Positions 57,101-64,000 of a stretch of DNA of 64,000 nt are shown one piece after another (position 1 is the stretch's first letter; each line of letters opens with the position of its first letter). Origin of the DNA: Harmonia axyridis (taxonomy: Eukaryota > Arthropoda > Insecta > Coleoptera > Coccinellidae). The notes under the pieces are model-generated. The model was given only the letters and a program-made list of their open reading frames with translations. It had not been told where the DNA came from and ran no database searches. The stretch lies in assembly GCF_914767665.1 (NCBI RefSeq), contig NC_059501.1, positions 70,716,798 through 70,780,797 on the forward strand, given 5' to 3'. The translations under genes and the position numbers were made by a program.

Positions 57101-59216
57101 TATTAATAACTTTCAAATTGGCAACGCTTTTGTCTACTTTTCAACTCTGACAAGTGCTGAAACCTTATATACTACCACACAAGAAAGTAGTACCACATGG
57201 AACTTTTCAGAGCTGTCAAGTTCAATGAAATATGATTTTCTCTGTTGACTCACTGATGCTTATTAAATCTTCGTATCCATCAAATATCAATTGTGTACGT
57301 GGAAACTATAAATGACTTCAAAACATATTTTTCATTTTAAATGAGATAAAAAAGGTTTTGTTTTATAAACTGAATGACTTTTTGAATAGGTGGAGATGCT
57401 GTCACTCGGGAACAATATACAGGTGTTGGAGCTGTTCTAGAGTTTAGGTACGGTCATCTTCTCAGCAAAGTGTTCAGCAAGAGAGACAAAATGAGGTACT
57501 TAGACAGTTGGGGTCCACAATGGAGTTTAGTAAACCCTGGTTACGATGCTGTAACCTTTATTGACAACCACGACACCCAGAGATCAGAAAGGGATATTCT
57601 GACGTACAAAAACTCCAAACCATACAAGATGGCTGTCGCTTTCATGCTTGCCCATCCATATGGTACAGGGAGAGTGATGTCTAGTTTCGATTTTGTTGAT
57701 TCGGAAACCTCACCTCCTCATGATTCTGAAGGTAATCTGATATCACCTGGGTTCAGAGATGATGACACTTGTACCAATGGGTACATATGCGAACATAGAT
57801 GGCGTCAAATCTACAATATGGTTGGTTTCCGGAATGTGGTTGATGGTATGAGTCACTTTGGTTTAGATATTATTTATTTGATAAAGATTCGTGATCCTTC
57901 AAGAAATAAAATGTAAATTAATATAAAAGCATTATTTTAAATATTTAAGTTTTTTACAAATCGATCTTCAAAAAATCTCATGGTGATTGCGAATCTTTTT
58001 AGTTTTAGTCTAGTCGATTCATCCCAAATGACTATGGCTTTTTCCAGATTGATTTCAGATAAGCTCCATTATTGAATATTACTTTATTATCACTTTTGAG
58101 TTAATGATGTTGAGTGATATGAGAGACTTACATAGTATATTTGATTATTCAACATCACCACTCTTTAATTTAATGAGCGAAATGTTGAGTTCTATATCTT
58201 TCCAACATTTCTACAATTTCGTACTTTCATATATGTAGGATGGTTCATTAAGATACGAAGAATATAAAGCTGGTGATAAAAATGAGGAATATCCGAATAG
58301 AGGGTGTTCAAAGTAAATATTTGAATTTGGTTTGTTTTATCCTGAAAGTATCTAGTTTGGACATTGTAAATTGGAAATATTCTGTTCTTAAGTAATCATT
58401 CATAAACAGTTTACTCTATCATTTTGTAACGATGTAAAAATAGTATTTGAAGATAGAATGTAAAGTATTAGATATTGAAGAGGAGGACCAAGGTCTCGTT
58501 CGTGGAGAAGACTTAGAGACCTTATTCCATCTCCTGAAATTAGTTACCACTTATTTCTATGCATTCAATTTTTTTTAACGAAAAAATATTCAATAATTTC
58601 AAGTATCAATTATTCTAGAGGTATATTCCACATTGCATATTACACCATTCTAGTTATCACTTCGTTATTGTTGGAAATTTTGACAAAGAATCATAAGGTC
58701 AGATAATACTGAATGAAATCTTCAAAATAATGACAACATCCTCACTCTTATTCAAGTTGAAATTATAAGGATGGAAGAAGCACGCTTACTTTTTTCCGCA
58801 CGATTCCGAAATCTTTGAGTTCTAAGTTTTTTAAGATTTTCATATTAAAGCTGAAATATCAGTTACATTTTTGTTGAGCCTTCCTGTATACATTTGTTAT
58901 ACAATAGAGATCTTCTAACTTTTTTTTCTCAGGTACTGCGGTACAGAACTGGCAAACACTTGATGACCATCAGATAGCCTTTTGCAGAGGAAATAAGGGA
59001 TTTATTGCATTAAACAACGAGGGAAATATAAATAAAAAACTTCATGTTTGCCTGCCTGAGGGCGAATATTGTGATATAATATCTGGAAGTTTGGTTGATG
59101 GAAAATGTACCGGAAAAGTTATAAGTGTAGATGGAAATGGCGATGCTCACATTTCTATTAACAGTAACGAAGAAGATGGATTATTGGCTATTCATTTGAA
59201 ATCGAAGAAACAGTGA
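54166..59216 (+). CDS. Amy: Alpha-amylase (GH13, animal type), six exons, complete
   Basis: Secreted digestive enzyme that cleaves alpha-1,4 links in starch and glycogen. Exons: 54166-54336, 54393-54538, 56361-56565, 56637-56841, 57390-57845 and 58933-59216; all introns GT-AG. They give 488 residues. Seen: signal peptide MILIWFLTLLVASVLS before QKNP; STIVHLFEWKWKDIAQECE; ISPPNENLI; YQPVSY; YVDAVINHM; GVAGFRVDAAKH with nucleophile Asp201; FIYQE with acid/base Glu238; FIDNHD with Asp304. The chloride ligands Arg199, Asn302 and Arg337 (GRVMSSF) are all present, so it should be chloride-activated. The glycine-rich GHGAGG loop of vertebrate amylases is absent, as in other beetle amylases. An upstream in-frame ATG (54079) is rejected because it would bury the signal peptide. 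Odd: ISGQGGD after the catalytic Glu where beetles usually have VIDLGGE. Confidence 0.95.
54600..54890 (-). pseudogene. Mariner transposase C-terminal relic in amylase intron 2
   Basis: Minus-strand text MLRGKKFGSDKKIIEDMKLR matches the mariner C-terminal region (usual form GKKFGSNEEVI.ETEAYF...KS.Y..GI..LE.RW..C). A frameshift follows within the next ten codons. Related to the relic at 61560-62080; CAATAAGTCTCAAGCC here matches inverted GGCTTGAGGCTTATTG there. Confidence 0.55.
55251..55346. mobile_element. Hairpin MITE in amylase intron 2
   Basis: CAGAAGGC and GCCTTCTG close the stem, with CCACTCGTTCA / TGAACTCGTGG inside and an inner stem CGAGCC / CGCCACTTCGTGGC-like. Similar in layout to the hairpin at 39832-39934. 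Confidence 0.55.
55347..56360. other. Rest of amylase 1 intron 2
   Basis: A continuation of the mariner-like relic (AACTCGTTTTTA...AAATGTAGC, shared with about 61890-61930) is followed by a minus-strand frame (55540-55803) that contains an AT-hook-like GRPIGRPPKP. Otherwise unremarkable. Confidence 0.35.
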
Positions 59217-59256
59217 AACGAGTGTTGATTTTCTATTTGTAAACTATTCATAATTA

Positions 59257-59262
59257 AATAAA
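59257..59262 (+). terminator. Poly(A) signal of amylase 1
   Basis: AATAAA 41 bases after the stop codon of the first amylase gene. Confidence 0.65.
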
Positions 59263-60856
59263 AACTGATAACCTAATTCAGATATATTAAACTCTAGAAT
59301 CCCAGATGTACAATATGTTGATATAAATCAAAACTTCGAATGATTGGCTCGAAGTTTGAATTTTTATGGGACAGAATTTTTCATTGATAACTTGATCATA
59401 CTGTTATTATTTCCATCTTGAGATGAAGATAAGATAGATTTTCTCATTTTTGATAAGGCTATAATATTAAATGAATTCTATAGATTATTTTGAGTGATAA
59501 ATACTGCAGTTACTTTTGATAACTTGAATTTTATGTAGTTATTTCAGTGGAGCGTATTTTGAAGTGAGTGTTTTTGTATTTGATTTACATGAAATCTGAA
59601 CTGGTTCAAATTCCTCCAGAGGTATTTTATGAAATTTTTGAGCGATCGTTAACCGAACACGCTTTTTCATTTGAGCTGGTCCCAAACGATAAGGTTTGAT
59701 GTTGATTTCGTGGTCAAATTCAAGGATGTCAATTATCTAACCACAAACACCTTTAACAACGAACGAAATATGCTACAAAAATAAAATTTTCAGGGTAGAA
59801 TTGTTATTGGGGGTTCTGTGAATGTGGCAGTTTTGGTTTTCTGTTAATGTCAAAATTGTACCTATATCCGATCGAGGCAAAAATTTGAATTTGGATGTAG
59901 AATGACAATTCAAAGCTTGAACAAAAATTTTATTGTAATCGATTTAGCAGAAACAGAAAATTCGGGAAGAATATCGAAAAAAATTAGGTGACCCAAAGAC
60001 AGACGAAGTTGAGATTTGGGTATTTAAGTATATAAGAAAAAATTTCAAGTTCAAGAATATTCGCAAAGAAAATACCTACCGTGGTTACATATTCGTTTCA
60101 ATTGATTTTGCTTGTATATTTAGAATTTAAGTTCTTTTTCAGAATTTCGTATTGATAACATTAGCAGAATCATCGTATATTCAATGTATGAAGAATTAGA
60201 GATAATAATAATAATTAACTACAATATTTTTTTCGTGTGGAAAGGTGAAGATTTTGGAATCTTGTCATAATTTTTTTATTTCAACTGAAAATTTTGAAAC
60301 TCCTTTCAATTTAGGTACCAAATTACCTAGCAATCCCAAGAAATATTCTTTTTTGAATACAAAACTATATATTACCTCAACTATCAAATTTTCGATCGCT
60401 TGTGTACTAGCTTTCCCTAAATCCAAGAGGAATTAAATGAACAATTGAATAACTTCGATAGTTGATCAAAAATTGAGCCAGAATTTCAATGGGGCCTTAT
60501 TTATATGCATTTGCAAAAAAAAAAATCCATCGACCGTGATCCATTATAAACCACAGTGTAGCGGAACTACTCCTGAAATAGCACTCTGTGATAATTCTGA
60601 TTCTATTTTAGATACTATGCAATCATGCTATGTATTTTCCCAAGAGTAATGCACACCAACACCTTGCGCAAAACATTTTCATAACTAGGAAATAGAAGAC
60701 GATTATCAAATGTTTTGGACGAAATACTGTATACTTAAATACTGAATGTTAGTAGCTAAAAGTGAATATATATACGGTTTTCATTAGTTTTGGTATGAGT
60801 GTGATTGATAATACAGAATATTTTCCTCAAATGTTAATGCTATTAGGAATCATTTC
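59263..60856. other. Spacer between amylase genes, with dispersed repeat
   Basis: 59790-59990 is related to 48930-49150 (shared TTCAGGGTAG, CTGTTAATGTCAAAA). No gene or RNA recognised in the remainder. Confidence 0.4.
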
Positions 60857-61275
60857 TACACTATGTCCGTAAAGTATGGAACAAATTCATTTTTAGCTGA
60901 ACATACTATTTTAAGAAATAATCCTGAAACACGTCGATTTTTTATTTTAATTTACCGTTTCTTAAAATAAGAATCTTATATACAGGGTGAATTACTTTCG
61001 AGTATTGACGTCACCGTCATTTTTTCAAATGGAACACCCCCATTTTGTCTCAATTTTCCGATTACGATAGATGAGTAATTGGAAAATTGAGACAAAATGA
61101 AGGTGTTCCATTCAAAAAAAATGACGGTGACGTCATTACTCGAAAGTAATTCACCCTGTATATTAGATTATTATTTTAAAATTCGGTGAATTAAAATCAG
61201 AAATAGACGATTATTTCTTAAAATGGTCTGTTCAGTTGAAAATGAATTTGCTCCATACTTTACGGACACAGTGTA
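60857..61275. mobile_element. 419-bp palindromic (foldback) element
   Basis: Two arms of about 205 bp meet at about 61066 with a centre of only about 10 nt. Outer ends TACACTATGTCCGTAAAG / CTTTACGGACACAGTGTA; inner parts include ATACAGGGTGAATTACTTTC, TGACGTCACCGTCATTTTTT and TTTTGTCTCAATTTTCC. The arms differ at roughly one position in ten and the left arm has about 11 extra bases. A single arm occurs alone at 49811-50023. Confidence 0.85.
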
Positions 61276-61559
61276 TAACAAATCGACTTATTTTCAGAAA
61301 CGTTACGATCTTCGAGTATATTTTCGCATAGGCTCTGTCCCGTAAGATGATCATTGTGTATTCCTTAGCATGGAAATAATAAACTCATAATTGTCACATT
61401 TTTTCACTTTTACATGAATTTATATTGATTGGCAAGCCATTCATTGAAATTCTTCCAACACTTTTCATAAAACCTTTCAGAATTTTATGAAATCCTGTTA
61501 AATGCATCACTATTCTACCTTATGGGTTTTGTGATATCGAAGTGCCTGACTAATTTGCT

Positions 61560-62080
61560 TGGTTCATCCATTCGCCAATTGCGCCCTTAGAGACCAAACA
61601 ACTGTTTACTGGATTTTATTCAACAACATAGTCACCTTTACGGATTATACATTTTCTACTCTATGCTCCTCTAACTTTTCAATAACGTTTATCTAGAAAG
61701 ATTCGTATTTGCCTCTATTGAAGTAAAATTTCTTTCCCTGGAGTATTTTTTGGTGTCTGCAAAATGCACGTTATCTTTGGTGGCCAGATCTTGAGAATGA
61801 CCTGAGTGATCAAGTACTTGAAAGCGTAATTCGTTCAATTTGACCATGATTTTCATCGATTCGTGACAAAGAGCATTATCAATACATGAAACTCGTTTTT
61901 ACCTATTTTTCAAACAATAAAAAATGTAGCATCACTCAATTTCAAAATCTCGTTCCCAACTCAACTCTATGTTCCGCAATTTCAATGCGCTTCTTTCGAA
62001 TCTTGGAACAAACAAATAGTGGCACTGACACTGCCGATGCCTTCTGTGCGCCAGGCTTGAGGCTTATTGAGTGACCGTGG
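61560..62080 (-). pseudogene. Mariner-like relic upstream of amylase 2
   Basis: Related to the relic in amylase 1 intron 2: shared GAAAGATTCGT, AAATTTCTTTCC, TATCAATACA.GAAACTCG-like text and inverted CTCAATAAG. It resembles the C-terminal part of a mariner transposase read on the minus strand but is too decayed to translate far. Confidence 0.45.
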
Positions 62081-62395
62081 CATTCGACATCAGCGCCAAC
62101 CCTGAAAATATCAAGTTTCTATGTTGAGCCGATCTACAGTTATCGTGAACCCGGTCGGACAGAATTAAATTTGACCACGGATTTTCCATCAGTTAGTCGA
62201 ACCTTATTATCGTTTTATACCATGCGCTCTGTTCGGGGAACGAACATGTTATGGTTGAACTATTCGTAAAAAGGTATTTAAAGATTTCACAAACTTCATT
62301 GTGGAAATTAATATGTAAACGACAAGATATGCTGCTTTAGAACAGAACCAATGCAATTTTCATTTTAAAACTTTCGTTAATTTTTTCAGAAAACC
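62081..62395. other. Upstream flank of amylase 2
   Basis: The bases just before the start codon (TTTTTTCAG at 62381-62389) look like a splice acceptor, so a 5' noncoding exon probably lies upstream. GTATTTAAAG near 62274 followed by a TTCATTG is a weak promoter candidate. Confidence 0.35.
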
Positions 62396-63788
62396 ATGCT
62401 TGTATCACTTTTATTTCTGACGTTTTTCCTTGCAATTGCAAGCCCCCAAAAAAATCCTCACTTTGTGGATAATCATTCTACAATTGTCCATCTGTTCGAA
62501 TGGAAATGGAAAGATATTGCACAAGAATGTGAGAACTTTCTTGCCCCTCATGGTTATGCAGGTGTTCAGGTGAGATACCCTTTCTAACATTACTTGAACA
62601 GATTCCGCACTTCTGAAAATGAATTTTATAGAATTTTATTCATCAATAAATAGAAATAAATATTAAAATAGTACATAATCATTTTCTAATAAACATAAAT
62701 ATTCGATAAAAACATCGTTTTCCTAGAAATACAGAATCAACAATGAAAAATATCATTTTATCAGTTGAAATAACAAATAATACAGTTGCAGGTAGAGTTC
62801 AAGAAAATAGCTAATGAATCAATTAAATGAATAAATAAAGACTGAAGCACGTTTCGGAAATCTTTTATTTTGATACTTCAATTTACATTTACAATTTGAT
62901 CTGTAAAACTTCAAGTTCTAAACATTCTTTAACTTTTTCATCAACTCAAAAACAGTTCTCCAACTGAAAGCGCATATCCTTCTCATTCACTTGAATTTAG
63001 GAGTTAACATAAACTACATTGGAATCATTTCGATCACAGAGGAAATATCCTGACCAAGAAAGTCATGGATTACTTCTCTGATTCTTCAATTAACTGAATA
63101 TGCAAATTAGTATTTTCGAAGTAAATTAAATTTATCAAATCGAATAGGTTTATATTTAATAATTCTGTGTTTTTACAATCCACAAACAGATATTTATTTA
63201 CCCAGAAATATAATTTCCACAATGATCAAAATTAATACACTGTATAACTTATTGAGAAAAAAAATTGAATTATAAAACCGCACTTATATGTGAATTTTAG
63301 GTCAGATACCAGCGTTTCTTAAAATTCTCAAAAACTTGAACAATTTCAGATCTCGCCACCCAATGAGAATCTGATACTGAATTCTAGGCCTTGGTTTGAA
63401 AGATATCAACCTGTAAGTTATAATTTGAACACAAGATCTGGAAATGAAAAAGATCTGGAAGAAATGTCGAGAAGATGTAATAAAGTAGGAGTAAGGTGAA
63501 TATTATCAAAGTCAACATTTCAACGATGAAATCTATTTACGCTAATGTATGAATTCAGATTTATTAATTCAGTCCTTCTTCAGAATATATGCAGACATTG
63601 TGTTCAATCACATGACTGGAGGAGATGGATATGGCACTGCTGGCAATAGAGGAGAATCTTCCAATGATAATTACCCTGGAGTACCATATTCTAGAGAGCA
63701 TTTTCATCCACCCTGCGCAATCGATAACTACCAGGATGCTTATGTCGTAAGGAATTGTGAACTTGTGGGACTGAGAGATTTGAATCAG
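62396..63788 (+). CDS. Amy: Second alpha-amylase, first three exons, cut by window end
   Basis: Tandem paralogue of the upstream amylase, same orientation, about 8.2 kb between start codons. Exons visible: 62396-62569, 63350-63495 and 63584-63788; all have the same phases and nearly the same lengths as amylase 1 (174/171, 146/146, 205/205 nt). They give 175 codons so far. Signal peptide MLVSLLFLTFFLAIA before SPQKNP; then STIVHLFEWKWKDIAQECEN, ISPPNENLILNSRPWFERYQ, YADIVFNHMTGGDGYGTAGN and VRNCELVGLRDLNQ. The catalytic residues would lie in exons 4-5, outside the window, so activity cannot be judged. No stop or frameshift is seen. Intron 2 is short here (88 bp) while that of amylase 1 is 1.8 kb and full of transposons. 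Confidence 0.93.
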
Positions 63789-64000
63789 GTAAATTCGAGA
63801 ATAATAACTGAAAACGAACATGTAGAACACTTTTATCGGTTTAATAAGTGGTTAAGGTTATAAGTAAGCTTGATTACTACTACTACGAAATATCGATCAA
63901 GTACTTCAGTGGTTATTTTTTTTAATGTTCCTAGAGAGGATCATTCCAATAAATGTTTAAGTCCAAACCGATTTATTTAGTAGGCTTACATGTGAGGAAA

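Overview
This is a piece of an insect nuclear genome, most likely a beetle. The evidence is AT-rich sequence, short GT-AG introns, a chloride-type animal alpha-amylase pair whose protein matches the beetle (Tenebrio-like) form, and a dense load of mariner/Tc1, hAT, pogo-like and foldback DNA transposons. There are no operons, prophages or CRISPR arrays.

Five host genes can be built exon by exon. (1) Atg5, four exons, 556-1691 (+), intact, 263 residues. (2) A high-affinity choline transporter of the SLC5A7/CHT1 type, four coding exons, 14799-24603 (+), intact, 591 residues. (3) A secreted, glycine-rich resilin-like structural protein with 24 YG(A/T)P motifs, three exons, 26838-32773 (-), intact, 576 residues, with a TATA box and a poly(A) signal. 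(4) A complete alpha-amylase, six exons, 54166-59216 (+), 488 residues. (5) The first three exons of a second, tandem alpha-amylase, from 62396 (+), which runs out of the window.

Between and inside these genes lie repeats. 1.8-14.8 kb holds a hAT MITE with a perfect 8-bp target duplication, a broken tyrosine-recombinase (Crypton-like) element with an elaborate terminal stem-loop, a mariner fragment, an internally deleted DD41D element, a long foldback element carrying a tRNA-like Pol III box pair, and an exact 162-bp tandem duplication. The choline-transporter introns hold a 1.28-kb dead mariner and other fragments. The resilin-like gene carries a 679-bp foldback element in one intron and a 292-bp tandem duplication in the other. 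33-53 kb is gene-poor: a foldback, Tc1 relics, a pogo/Tigger-like element with a zinc-finger remnant, a LINE tail split by a hairpin MITE, a second longer DD41D copy, a TTAGG-rich patch bounded by direct repeats, and a deleted mariner. The amylase introns and spacer hold mariner relics, a hairpin MITE and a 419-bp palindrome.

The host genes are functionally unrelated (autophagy, cholinergic nerve terminals, cuticle or other extracellular structure, starch digestion); only the two amylases form a family cluster. No wholly new molecular system is visible. The best leads are the foldback elements (one with Pol III-like boxes), the palindrome whose single arm occurs alone elsewhere, the stem-loop end of the recombinase element, and the resilin-like gene without a chitin-binding domain. 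Splice joints and family names come from reading the sequence and from remembered family features; no database search was run.
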